Translations under genes and position numbers: made by a program
Notes under the pieces: model-generated
The model's input: only the letters and a program-made list of their open reading frames with translations
Told to the model about the DNA's origin: nothing
Database searches by the model: none
Shown here: positions 11,641 through 21,954 of the stretch, piece after piece
Position numbering within the stretch: the first letter of the stretch is position 1
Layout of the letters: the number at the start of each line of letters is the position of its first letter
NCBI GenBank assembly: GCA_036346225.1
Contig: JARFIW010000453.1
Location: 7,130,001 to 7,194,000 of the forward strand
Length of the DNA stretch: 64,000 nt
Source of the DNA: Platerodrilus igneus
Taxonomy: Eukaryota; Arthropoda; Insecta; Coleoptera; Lycidae
Direction of reading: 5' to 3'

Positions 11641-11967
11641 CTTATTTGCAATAGTGAAGTCAATATATCATTTCGAGAACTGCTGTGTGAATTCAATCTA
11701 CTAAGTGCAAAAGGGTTATTGTTGTATAAGATTTTACCTGAAAATTACTTTAATAGTGAATATTTAAAAGTAAAAGCTAATGTACAGGAATTGCGAAGTG
11801 AAAGATATTGGGTTCCGTTTGTGTTTAATAAGTATGGAGAAAACTGTTTCAAATACGTAACACCAAAGTTATTTAATGAACTACCAGCTGAATGTAGAAG
11901 TTTTATAAATATGAAACAATTGAAACGAAATTTGAGGCAGTTTTTAAATGCAACTTACATATAGAAG
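11641..11967 (+). pseudogene. C-terminal fragment of LINE ORF2
   Basis: The frame reads ...NLLSAKGLLLYKILPE and then YVTPKLFNELPAECRSF, MKQLKRNLRQFL and a stop. The block with aromatic residue-xPKLFNxLP and a basic xFKxxLKxxL-like end is the usual last part of L2/CR1/Jockey-type reverse transcriptase proteins. It follows the RT and carries no catalytic residues. There is no start codon of its own, because the element is truncated 5' of 11641. The frame is open to its natural end. Confidence 0.6.
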
Positions 11968-12139
11968 TGATAACTTGAATATAATTTTACTGGTATATTT
12001 TCTATTTATTGTTTTGAATTATTTTGAATTATTTTTAATTATTTTGAATTATTTTTAATGTTGGATAGTTTTACTATTTTTGGTTTTATTTCTTTTTTTT
12101 GTTTATTAGGTTTTTTTCCTTTAGTATATCAACACTATC

Positions 12140-12232
12140 ATAATAACTGATACTGTCCTTTAGTTTAGTTTAGTTCAGATTAGTTTAGTTTAGTTTGGTT
12201 TAGTTTTACTTTAGTTTAGTTTAGTTTAAGCA
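12140..12232. repeat. tttag-type pentanucleotide array
   Basis: About a dozen imperfect tttag/gttta units lie inside the LINE 3' untranslated region. It is not the arthropod telomere repeat TTAGG, and its position inside an element argues for local expansion. Confidence 0.8.
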
Positions 12233-12609
12233 TTCTTATATCCTTATCTACATATACCGCCTTGTTTATATAAAAACATAAGTGTTATATAAATTTATAA
12301 TTTACTAATATGAGTTCAGAAAAACTCATCAGTTTTCTAATTTATGGGAATATTGTTTGGGTTTCATATTCTTATTAGAATATACTTAGGAGGATTGAAC
12401 CAACGTTACTGATATGTTAATTAAACACAATTAAATATAATTAGTGTTAATATTTAATATTTAATATTTTAAAGTAAAGTTTAATCTTAGTTGAAAACGC
12501 TAAATGTTACACTAATTCACGTTGTAAACACCTTGTCAAGCAACTACGGTTTGCTTAAGGTGAATTTATTACTTCAAATTAATAAACATATTGAATTGAA
12601 CTGAATTGA

Positions 12610-12649
<40 letters not shown>

Positions 12650-13017
12650 TTGTGTAATTAATTCCATTCTGAACAGACCTGCACCATGAAGAAGTTCTAT
12701 AATACTAGAACGGGTAGAATGGCTTACGTGTTTCAGTGAACTAAAGAGCCGTACTATAGGTTTAACCAAATTAGTGAGGAACCAGACTAACACAGGTCCC
12801 CGAAAAAGGGTAGCAGCTTCTTCGGTACTTACAGTGGCAGAGAGTACAGTGGTTGGTATGGCATTCTAAGACACACTACTGCGATGTGGAAAATAACGGG
12901 AAACCACCAATTACCTCTCAAGTACACGGCGTACATAAATTGCTTATAAAGATGATGGCATCCTCTGGAGTAAAATACTCCGGAGGAAAAATAGCCCCCC
13001 ATTCGGATCTCTGAAAG

Positions 13018-13417
13018 GGGATTACTTCGGGGGATGTGATCCGAAAGTATTAAGGAAGAGTCGTGAACATTCTGCGAGTCGGAGCGTGAAAAGTCAGAAG
13101 CATGAAGCAAGTAGGTAAGCTAAAGAACCTGAAAACTGAAATGGATAGGTTAGCACTAGGCAAAGTAGAGATCAGCTAAGTTTGCTGTTATGCGAAAAAG
13201 TATAGGACAACGTGTAGAAAACTACTTACAAAAGAACGAAAGATTCTCATGAATAGATTAGAATCTAAACCGTTAGATACAGTAATAATACAAGTATACA
13301 TGCCCACCTCTAGCTACAGTAGGCGATCTACAAAGATATCGAAGACATACTAGGATACGTAATAAGACATGAAAATTTAATAATTACGGGAGATTTTAAT
13401 GCAGTGGTAGGTGAGGA
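13018..13417 (+). pseudogene. endonuclease remnant of LINE copy 1
   Basis: It aligns with the APE-type endonuclease start of copy 2 near 60830-61240. The shared DNA includes the stretch coding LRVGAW...RS and the later agattttaatgc...gtggtaggtgagg. Stops and deletions remove most of the domain, and the frame is lost around 13170-13200. The catalytic half after position 13417 is absent. Confidence 0.6.
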
Positions 13418-13663
13418 AGTGAGGCGAAGTTACTTGGCCACAAGACACCTTTTGGCTTTGAATGGGTTAGTGAGTCTGCTAGTTCAGGAGTAACTCTTTT
13501 CTTTACACTTTAACTTGTCTGCTTAATATTAAGATTCTTATTTTAAAAAAAAATTACTTATTTATTTTCTTGTCCTGATGAAGCCCCTTACAAAAGTGGG
13601 CGAAACGTCGACCTTAATGTATAAAATGACACGGTCCCAACCCGGAACCATAAATATTTATCA
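13418..13663 (+). mobile_element. 246-bp foreign insert carrying a hammerhead-like motif
   Basis: Alignment of the two LINE copies stops at ggtgagg (13417) and resumes at gaatatatagg (about 13664). The intervening 246 bp match nothing in copy 2, while about 800 bp of copy 2 are missing. The insert contains a hammerhead-like core at 13572-13612 and ends ccataaatatttatc. That suggests a 3' terminal fragment of a Penelope-like element or of a retrozyme. It has no ORF and no terminal inverted repeats. Confidence 0.6.
13572..13612 (+). ncRNA. hammerhead-like ribozyme motif 1
   Basis: The self-cleaving hammerhead core is CUGAUGA, stem II, GAAA, stem III, NUH. Here CTGATGA is at 13575-13581, stem II GCCC/GGGC at 13583-13586 and 13598-13601, and GAAA at 13602-13605. 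It is then followed by CGTC, so the last A of GAAA plus CGU makes the self-complementary ACGU with no loop. The cleavage triplet would be GUC (cut after 13609). Stem I is GTC/GAC (13572-13574 with 13610-13612), with ATTTT/AAAAT further out. An extra A between CTGATGA and stem II departs from the consensus and may weaken it. Stem III without a loop could pair only between two molecules. Confidence 0.55.
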
Positions 13664-15160
13664 TGAATATATAGGTAATTTATATGCAGGAGAGGAACTA
13701 ACTGCATTGGAACAGGAACCAGGCATTCAAAATGATTACTTGGAATGTCCTATACTTCAAGATGAGTTTGAATTAGCTTAAAGGGTATGAAAAATTGCAT
13801 GATGCCGGGTACATATAAGGTGCAAGCAGAAACTCTAAAAGCCGCTGGACAAACAGTAACGGAGCGCCTCTTCCAACTTGTAAGCTATATGTGTGAGGCG
13901 GGCGAGATATCCAAAGATTTCAAACGTAACATCGTAGCAACTATACCAAAAAAAAGGCGTGCATAGATGGGAAGTTTTCAAACAATAAGTTTTATAGCAC
14001 AAGTTTCAAAAATATTAACTAGAATTGTACAAAGACGAATGGAAAAACGAGCTGAAGAAGTACTAGGAGAGGATCAATTTGGGTTTATGCGAAACAGGGG
14101 CACATGGAAGGCTATTTTAGTTCTGAAGAAAATAATGGAGATAACAATAGAAGAGGGAGAAAGCGTGTACATGGGGCTTGTAGATCTGGAAAAAGCATTT
14201 GACGGTATAAAAAGGAAAACAATATTTGAAATACTCAAAAAGATTGGAATGAGTTTTAGGGATAGACGGATAGTACATAGCTTATAGAAAGAGCACACAG
14301 CGGCAATAGAATTAGAGTAGGAAGGTGGAGAAGAAAATATTAGGAAAGAGGTGAGACAAGTATGTGCCTTATCCTTATTAAGTTTTAACTTGTACATTAA
14401 AGAGGCGATGAATACTCTCAAATACAGCAAGACATTTGGAAACGGTTCTAAGAGAGAGATGCGCTATGAAAATTAACAAAACTAAAACTAAAGTTCTAGT
14501 ATGCAAAAGAAGGGAAAATAAATCAAAAACAAGAATACATATCGGCAACGAGAACTTCCAAGAAGTTAAGGATTTCTGCTACCTAGGAAGTCAAATATCG
14601 CAAGATGGGAAAAGCACAAAAGATATAAAACAAAGATTAGCACAAGGTCGTGCTACATTTAACAAGAAAAAGCAACTACTGTGTTCAAAAACAACAAACA
14701 TAGAAACAAGGTAAAGATTGCTTAAAAAATATGTGTGAAGCACAGCACTGTATGGCTGTGAAGCCTTGACAGTAGGAGAAGCGCACAAGATAAAGGTAGA
14801 AGTCTTTGGCATGTGGTGCTACAGACGTATGATGAAGATACGATGGACCGACAAAATTAAGAACAAGGAGGTGCTAGAAATGTTATGAGAAGAAAGAAAC
14901 ATGCGAAAAACAGTAAAAAATAGGAGAGCAATGATAGGCCACATACTAAGACATGAGAGCATACTGCGGAATATATTAGAAGCAGGGATAGGAAAAAGAG
15001 AAGCAGAGGTAGACCTAGGTAAGAATATTGCACACAGATTGTGAAAGAATTAAGATGTGTGAATTTCAGGAGAATATGTAGGCTGTTCAGAATAGAAATC
15101 AATGGAGGTATGCATCCAACCAATCCCAAGATAGAAAAATTAATGACAAAAAGAAATAGC
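13664..15160 (+). pseudogene. reverse transcriptase and C-terminus of LINE copy 1
   Basis: It matches copy 2 (62060-63654) along its length. Recognisable are GNLYAGEELTALEQE, an RT block TRIVQRRMEKRAEEVLG then DQFGFMRNRGT, and GLVDLEKAFDG with the first catalytic Asp. After that come KINKTKTKVLVCKR and FCYLGSQISQDGKSTKDIKQR. The part that should hold the FADD box (copy 2 near 62880) is deleted around 14430. The end includes the tail that copy 2 reads as QNRNQWRYASNQSQD. It is broken in at least five places. Confidence 0.75.
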
Positions 15161-16112
15161 TGTACTTAAACATGATGATTATTATAAACAACTACTTGCA
15201 AAGTTCTCAACTAATGCTAAATAGGGTATATAATTAGAAAACATTAGAAGGGTAATAGAGCTGTATACAGGCTGTTCTGGGAATTTCAGGAAACTGTGTA
15301 AGCTAGCTCACAACATAAGTAAGTCGAGGTACGCGTCCAACCAGTTTCAAGACGGAAAACTTAATAACGAAAAATAGGTGCACTTAACTCTGATGATTAT
15401 TATAAACAACTACAGGTGTTGGTCGTGGAATATTTTCAACTAATGTTGATTGTGCGAAGGAATATATAGGAAAAACTATTAATTCGACAAATGTTCAAGT
15501 GGTGGGAGAACTTGGCAACCAAAGGCTGCTTATTCCCGTCACATACCACTGAATAACGGGTAAATAGAATATATAACTGCAAAACAATAGCAGCTGACCG
15601 AACTGCATCAAACAAGAAAATACAGCAGCTATGCTTAAATACAACAAAAACGGAAACAAGAAGAAAATTGCTCAAAGCATATGTTTGGAGCACAGTACAG
15701 TACGTCTACGAAATAGGGGCAGTGGGAAAAGCAGACAGAAAGATATAGAAGCCTTCTGGAATGTTGTGCTTCAGATGTATGAGGATGGTAGATTGCATGG
15801 ACAGACAAAGTTCATAACAAATAGATTATATAAATATTTGAGGTATAAAAATATCTGTGGAAAAAAATAGGTGATATAGAAGGGCAGGATACGTTCTAAG
15901 GCATTTGGGAGGGGATACTATGGAACATATTACAAGCAGGATAGGAAGAAAGAAGAGAGGTAGACCGAGATCAGACTTTGCATGCTGATAATGATAGATG
16001 CAGACTGTGCAAATTACAGGGAAATGTGAAGGTTAGTTCAGATAAAGTAACAATGAGGGTATGCGTCTAACCAGTTCCAGGACTGAAGACCTACTGATGA
16101 TAATGATGATGA
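15161..16112 (+). repeat. serial degenerate copies of the LINE 3' end
   Basis: After the first 3' end (gatgattattata near 15175), the DNA coding the last ORF residues recurs at about 15285-15400 (gaatttcagg...gtccaaccagtt). It recurs again, longer, from about 15590 to 16100, where the block coding TETRRKLLKAYVWSTVQY is still visible. Copy 2 has the same kind of repeat after its own ORF end (63690-64000). The target duplication encloses all of it, so the repeats were inserted with the element. Confidence 0.7.
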
Positions 16113-16269
16113 TGTAATTAATTACCTAATGTGTGTATATATTTAATACTTGGCTTATAACCGTAATTTTTGGAGTCTTCTCCTATCTATAACTGACCTA
16201 AGTTAAGAACTTGACACTGCCAGATTTGATTGACAAAAGTGTTAATCTTAATCGAATGTTAGATTGATA

Positions 16270-17169
16270 TACGAGGGCGGTTCGATAAGTATTTAGCCTC
16301 AAAGCCCGATGGCGCCACTATTGCAAGAGAAATTTACTATCGTGTAGTACATTCTAGTAGCCGGCTAATGTCGAAATTTTAGCCGAATCGCAATCGTAGT
16401 TTTGTTTTGACTGCGTGTGGAAGCGGGCGTGTCCGCGGATTATACAAAAATGGAAAAAGAGCAATATCGGTCTGTGATTCGATTCTTGTTTTTGGAAGGG
16501 AAATAATGCAGCGAATTTAAAGAACTGGATGCTGTGTACGGTAACCCTTCTCTTTCGATGGCGACCGTCAAAAATTGGTTTAGCAAGTTTTAATGTGGTC
16601 GCACGTTGGTTGTTGATGAATCACGCCCAGCTTTCTCGAAAACGGCTACGACGAAGGATAACATAACAATAATCCACGATCCCTTATTGACAGACTGCCA
16701 ATTGAAAGTGAAGCTGAGACAGTAGGCATCTCAAAAGACCGCGTGGGTCATATCCTGCATGAAATTTTCGGCATAAGAGAGCAGTTGGCGCGATGAGTGC
16801 CGTGTTTGCTCAGTCCGGACAACAAACGTAACTGCCCTCACCACGGCCAAATTGGCGAATTGAACTACGAACTGCTGCCCCATCTACTGTATTCTCCATA
16901 TTTGGACCCGTGCGATTTCTTGTTGTTTTCAAACTTGAAAAGGTCACTCGCCAGCCAGAAATTTGAGTCGAATGAGGAGGTCATCGCTGTTACGAGGCCT
17001 ATTTTGCAGACCTCGAAAAAACGTATTTTTTCAGACAGGTTAAGGAAGTTGGAGCATCGCTGGTTCAAGTGTATTCAGATAAAAGGAGACTATGTTGAGA
17101 AATAAATCGTCCTTTTTCAAAATTTTCGCTTTTCTTTTGTGGGTAAGTACTTATCGGATCATCCTCGTA
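16270..17169 (+). mobile_element. mariner relic, internally deleted, 900 bp
   Basis: The ends are inverted repeats: tacgagggcggttcgataagt on the left, and on the right its imperfect complement ending cctcgta, with TA on both sides (16268-16269, 17170-17171). The interior encodes a broken transposase on the plus strand. It starts MEKEQYRSVIRFLFLEGK at 16451 and has a stop soon after. A deletion joins the WVPRLL-like block (VPCLLSPDNKRN) to the end block, so the first two catalytic Asp regions are missing. The third region reads YSPYLDPCDF instead of YSPDLAPSDF. The C-terminus KFESNEEVIA...GDYVEK is intact to the stop at about 17103. It is certainly inactive. Confidence 0.85.
16797..17105 (+). 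pseudogene. C-terminal half of mariner transposase
   Basis: This is an open stretch of 102 codons inside the 900-bp mariner relic. It carries LLPHLLYSPYLDPCDFLLF, the counterpart of the third-Asp region of a DD34D transposase. The changes YLDP for DLAP make the motif abnormal. The ending EHRWFKCIQIKGDYVEK is family-typical. The upstream half is present in shifted frames (16451-16790). The frame begins directly at the deletion junction, so its first Met is not a natural start. Confidence 0.75.
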
Positions 17170-17219
17170 TAGTTGTGTACAAGATGTGGATATGTGTAAT
17201 TGTTCAATTGTCCTTAACC

Positions 17220-17291
17220 GTCTCGGTGGCGCAATTGGATATAGCATGGGCCGCAAAAGCCTCAAATACAGGTTTGAATCCTGTCCAGGAC
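17220..17291 (+). tRNA. tRNA-like pseudogene
   Basis: The 72 nt have an A-box-like ggtggcgcaattgg at 17225-17238 and a B-box ggtttgaatcc at 17271-17281 with T stem caggt/cctgt-like pairing. The acceptor gtctcgg/ccaggac has mismatches. The anticodon arm is weak, and the loop (about cgcaaaa) gives no sound isotype. There is no TTTT directly after it. A tRNA pseudogene or the head of a tRNA-derived SINE is more likely than a working gene. It starts 50 bp past the end of the mariner relic. Confidence 0.45.
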
Positions 17292-17666
17292 TTTATTCTT
17301 TCCATCTTTCGATTAATAGTTCGATTTGATATGATCACTTGTACTTTGCTTAAAAGTCTAAGTTATTATTTCATTTTATTAATTATAATACGTTAGTATT
17401 CATCAACTTAATCTATGTAATTAATTACTTAATAATAAGGATTATAAACCACTTCATTCTGATAATGTCCAGAGAGACTGAAACTGGTCGATGAATGTTC
17501 ATTCCTTTTGTAAAAAAATCAAAATCTTTTATTTATGGCCGTGCAAATTTTAGCTTGATTTGCCTAGTAATAAACGCTATTTTGATTTTTCGTAAAGTGG
17601 GTGTTTAACATCTTAATACAATTTAAAACAAATAGTTTGATAAAAGCAAGTATTATATATTTTCGT

Positions 17667-17719
<53 letters not shown>

Positions 17720-20116
17720 CTATGATTATAGGGTAATTTAAGAGTATATTAAGCCATAAGGGTCGTACGCTATGTGTAAATATTACTGAAGTTTAGAAAA
17801 CTAAACAATTTCATCATAAAATGGAAGACAATTATGCAAAAAACTAATATCGAACACACTGTATATAAATCACAACTAACTTTAATTTATGAAAGGAAGC
17901 TCATTCTTTAAAAATCAAATCATATTTAGTAAGATAAATAACTTATACGTCATATAATACAAGTTAAATTAAATATACAAGCATAAAACTGAAAATAAAT
18001 ACGCAGGAATAACTTTTTAAGCGCAACGAGCTTTATTGAAATAAATTCGCAATTAGTGATAGGAAATAACCTGGCATACTAGCTATAAAAGAATCCCATT
18101 CAAAACATTAACACAAGTTATGTTTCGGGCCTTGGGAGTGGTGTTTTTAAAAACTACTTCCAAAAACTTCGTCACAATTTATTTGGTTTAAACAGATTTT
18201 AATATGGAATTTTGATAAACTTAATTAAAAATACTCTAAGTCGAAAAATAATTAATAATTGAACTAATATAAGTGAGTAGCCTAAGCAAACTGCAAACTG
18301 AAATACTTGAGACTGACTGACTGATTCCGAGGTATTTATGTTGTCCCTGCCCCTCACATGTCTGTGGGAACTTGCAGAGCTCATGTCTGATTATTTCTTA
18401 ACATTATTCATGATACAATGTAACAATCTTTACTTTTTAGGTAATCACGGTTCTAAACCGTCTCTCACCTGCCACCTGCAGTATCACTATCGTCTGGAAT
18501 ACAATGTATTGCATCCGTTCTCATAACTGTTAATAATCTTTATTTAGTTATCCTTAAATTACATTTTGCACTTGACATAATAATTTCTTTAACAATTTCT
18601 AATAATTCCTAATAACTTCTATTTTGTTATACATACATAGATTGGGAGATACATAACTCGCATAATATCAACAAACGCATTCAAGTGTGTCATTATTGAA
18701 TTTTGACTACGTGATCTGTACGTTGTAAGTTCATATAAAATCCAACAGATTTTGGAGTACTAAACAACAAATCAGACGTTTGGTTACATGATAAATTAAA
18801 CGGAAAAATTTGAATAACCGCAAATATAAACAAGCGAACGTGACTTGAATGAAGTTCAAAGTTGGATATTCAGAGGAATACACGATACAAATTAATTGTC
18901 TACGTGAGAATATATATCACTTCGACACGGATTTTGATAGAAACTTTGTAGGAAGTCCCAAGGCTGCAATATAAAAGCAAAGTACAACGCCTCAATTAAC
19001 AAAGTACGCACGGAAAATCAATGGCACAGGTGAAGGGTGGAGCCTTTATACACAACACGTGCTTGGTAAACAATCAGTCTTTTTTTGACCAAAGCACAAG
19101 CTATAACAGTTCAACGTGTAATAACACGTGGAATGAAAATAGTAAACTTAAATAATTATTTAGTGATAGAAAAATTTTAAAAGTCGTGATAAAAATTTTT
19201 TAAAAAGTATGAATCTGGTGCCAATATACGTTAGAAGTTGCCGCTAACTTTAAAAAATGTAAGTTAGAATTATTAATTAAACTTAATTTTTAATATTTTA
19301 TAATTTAGGGCTCTAATTAAATCTAAATTAATTCAACTAACCACTCAGGTGAACGTACTCTAAGTAAATCCAAGTACATTTAATGAAGTACTTTAATTAA
19401 CTACGCTAAGAAACAAATTTAAATAACTACTTATAAATAATCGTCTAAACATTGGTATCTGAGCATCAAAAGGAGAAATTAATCAACTAGGGGTTAGACT
19501 GGGCAAACTGCATTACGCAACAAACAAGAGAACTCAATTGGAAACAATCTAGGGTTGCTGATCAATCACATGCAGAGGCAGTTCTAAGAATTGGAAACGA
19601 GCAAGGAAAAAGCAGGTCAAAAATAAAAATATTCTTTATTAGCATAAGACTCCATTTCAATTTTTACACTTCATTTTTATATATAAGTATTTAGTTTGTA
19701 AAGAGTCATCAAAAATCTTTTAAAAATTTACGTAGAGAACAAGAAGGTCGTTTGAACGTTCAAAAGTGCTTCTAGTAGTATACAGTGTTATTTTTGCTGG
19801 CTTTAAGGGGGTTATAATTTGGGCATGATCACAATGATATTATTATTTTGATTCAAGGAGTTAATTTATGAATAGCAAATCAAATTATCAAAGCTATTAA
19901 ACTATAAAGTGTATATATCCCTGGTCATTATACAAATTTTGGTTTGTTTCGTTTATATCATTCAAATAGAAAGAAGCTAGAGTAAAAGAGAGGGGGGTTA
20001 AACGTTCTTTGTTATCGTATCGTCGTGCACTCTGTGTGGATCAGACTGAGCTAGTCGAGGCATATAAAAGGAAGTATGTTTAAAAATTAAAGTTGAGTTT
20101 ATTTAGAGACAGAGAC
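17292..20116. other. non-coding AT-rich stretch with one (TA)n tract
   Basis: A (TA)n tract with one interruption fills about 17668-17717. No ORF above 62 codons occurs and no element ends were recognised. The last 100 bases before 20117 may be Penelope-like element flank. Confidence 0.4.
17668..17717. repeat. (TA)n microsatellite
   Basis: About 24 TA units with one CA interruption. Confidence 0.95.
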
Positions 20117-20604
20117 ATTTATTAATATTACGGTTTTTTACTAGAGTTAAATTTTTCTTGAATGACATATCTGCTCTATAACAAGAAATAACAACTATTT
20201 ATGGAGCTGATACAACCAAACAGCTAAAATTATGGACATCATTAAACACTAAGTTAGCTTCTAAACTTAATAGAAGATACTTCCTTCTTAAATGCAGGAA
20301 ATACAACGTAATACCTAACCACATCTCACAGAATACCAAGAATCTAAATGGACTTATGAATACAACTGATAAGAGTTTGCAAAAGAAGATTTATAATTTT
20401 AACAATAAGATTAAGAACACAGTTTTAAGTTTTGAGATTAAAATCACCATTGCTGAAATAAATTAATTAATCGTTTCGATTCATACCGTAAAGCATACGC
20501 TCATTAATGTATTATCTAAAAATATTTTTACTGAATTTTCTAATAGAGCAGATATGTCATTCAAGAGAAATTTCACTCTAGTAAAAAGCCATAATATTAA
20601 TAAA
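20117..20604. repeat. 64-bp inverted repeat at 5' end of the Penelope-like element
   Basis: 20117-20180 is the reverse complement of 20542-20604 with few differences (shared gagcagatatgtcattcaag). The ~360 bp between them encode the N-terminus in the normal direction. The left arm therefore is a displaced, inverted piece of the element's own coding region. Confidence 0.8.
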
Positions 20605-21954
20605 TTTAATATTTTAAAATTTACCACAATTACAAGTAAAATGTTCAAAAACAACAGTAAATGGTTACAGAATCTAACTAACGAAATTATTCCGGAGGAG
20701 ATCACCAATTTTCTATCTCTAGGACCAAAATTTGGGATATCGACTGTTCCTCACAATTTGAATGTAAACAAGTTACTAGTAGATGTAGAAATAATTTTAG
20801 CATTATCACCATATGAAGACAGAAATAAAACGGGCTCGTGTTACCAACATTATAACAAACTTTTTAAGAAGTAATCAAAAACTTTCAATAGAAACACATT
20901 TATTTAATAAGAGCAGACAATTTTTATCAAACCATCCAGATATTTTAATAACTAAATCTGATAAAGGTTCGGTTACTGTAATAATGTATAAGAATGATTA
21001 CGTTAAAAAAGGTATGGAAATTGTTAACGACACTACAGTCTATAAACCGTTAAAAGCAGATCCGACTTTCACTACACAAAAGAAAAATAATGAACTCATA
21101 AAAAGACTATATGATAATAAGTGCATCAACAAAGAAACAAAAAAAGATCTATACATTAACAATGCAGTAGCTCCCAAATTCTACGGATTACCAAAGATCC
21201 ACAAAAATGAAGTTCCTCTGAGACCTATTGTTTCTTCAATTAACACACCTACTTATAAACTTTCATCGTTTCTTGCAAATATCCTTGCAAAGTCCTTCTG
21301 TAATCAAAACAATTATAACACTATAGACTCTTTTTCCTTTGCCACAGAGTTCCAAAACTTTCGCATTCCTGATGGTTTTGTTTTAATATCCCTAGATGTT
21401 GTTTCCCTTTTCACGAACATCCCTTTGAAATTGGCACTAGAAATTATTACAAACAAGTGGGATACTAAAAACTTCATTGTGACTTCACTTTAGAACTATT
21501 TTCTAAAACACTGTGTTTTATATTTCACAACACCTATTTCACTTTTAATAACAAATTTTATCTACAAGTTTTTGGAGCACCTATGTGTTCCCCACTTAGC
21601 CCTATCATTGCCACCATAATTATGGATTATCTTTTTGATGAAGTTATTCCGCACCTTCCCACTCCTCCAGCTTTTATTAAGAAGTATGTTGATGATGTCA
21701 TCTGTGCAGTACCTGAAAACTTAGTTAACGAAACTTTAACTATTTTTAATAACTTTAACAAACACATACAATTCACCTTAGAAGAGAACACGATAACACA
21801 ATCTTATTTCTGAATATCAAACTAATCAGAAACACTGAAAACATAATTATTTTAGATTGGTACAGAAAACCTACAAGTTCGGGAAGATATATTAATTACT
21901 TTTCTAATCATAGTATCAATCAAAAGATTAACACTTTTTTAGGTTTAAAAAATA
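20190..21954 (+). pseudogene. Penelope-like N-terminal and reverse transcriptase regions
   Basis: The N-terminal block reads KLNRRYFLLKCRKYNVIPNH (near 20260-20320) and continues in the same frame past a single TAA at 20467. The reverse transcriptase shows DILITKSDKGSVTVIM, APKFYGLPKIHK, PLRPIVSSINTPTYKLS and LISLDVVSLFTNIP. After a frameshift it shows GAPMCSPLSPIIA and the catalytic box KYVDDV near 21690. A last part, DWYRKPTSSGRYINYFS, lies in another frame just before the mariner. These are Penelope hallmarks, including the distinctive GLPKIHK and WYRKPT motifs. The gene is interrupted but nearly complete in content, so decay looks moderate. Confidence 0.85.

Larger units (their letters stand above)
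11629..12652 (+). mobile_element. LINE 3' end (L2/CR1-like) with last part of its ORF
   Basis: This is a 5'-truncated LINE. It contains the C-terminus of the polyprotein (to 11964), a ~560-bp 3' untranslated region, the hairpin caccttgtcaagcaac/gcttaaggtg near 12528, a ttgaa-type pentamer run and (ATT)n ending near 12650. The untranslated region holds a (TTTTGAATTA)-like repeat (about 12000-12060) and a tttag-type pentamer array (about 12140-12230). Confidence 0.65.
12664..16112 (+). mobile_element. RTE/CFDP2-like LINE, copy 1, with 11-bp target duplication
   Basis: A whole insertion is bounded by tgtaattaatt at 12653-12663 and 16113-16123. It starts ccattctgaa, as does copy 2 at 60407 (ccatttcgaa), so the 5' terminus is the real one. 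Order: 5' untranslated region; endonuclease start; a break at about 13417 where some 800 bp present in copy 2 are missing and 246 bp of unrelated DNA stand instead; reverse transcriptase; C-terminal region to about 15140; then two further degenerate copies of the 3' end; and a gat-rich tail. Frameshifts and stops are many, so this copy is older than copy 2. Clade placement (RTE/CFDP2-like) is from motif recognition. Confidence 0.8.

Noticed and set aside
12140..12232. tttag array as telomere-like repeat
   Set aside because: The unit is not TTAGG, the array is imperfect, and it lies inside a LINE untranslated region.
12318..12345. CTGATGAG on the minus strand with a short following hairpin
   Set aside because: No GAAA follows the hairpin and no stem I is present.
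14074..14430. 118-codon minus ORF, and similar minus ORFs at 62287-63063
   Set aside because: They are antisense shadows of the LINE reverse transcriptase, seen in both copies at the same place.
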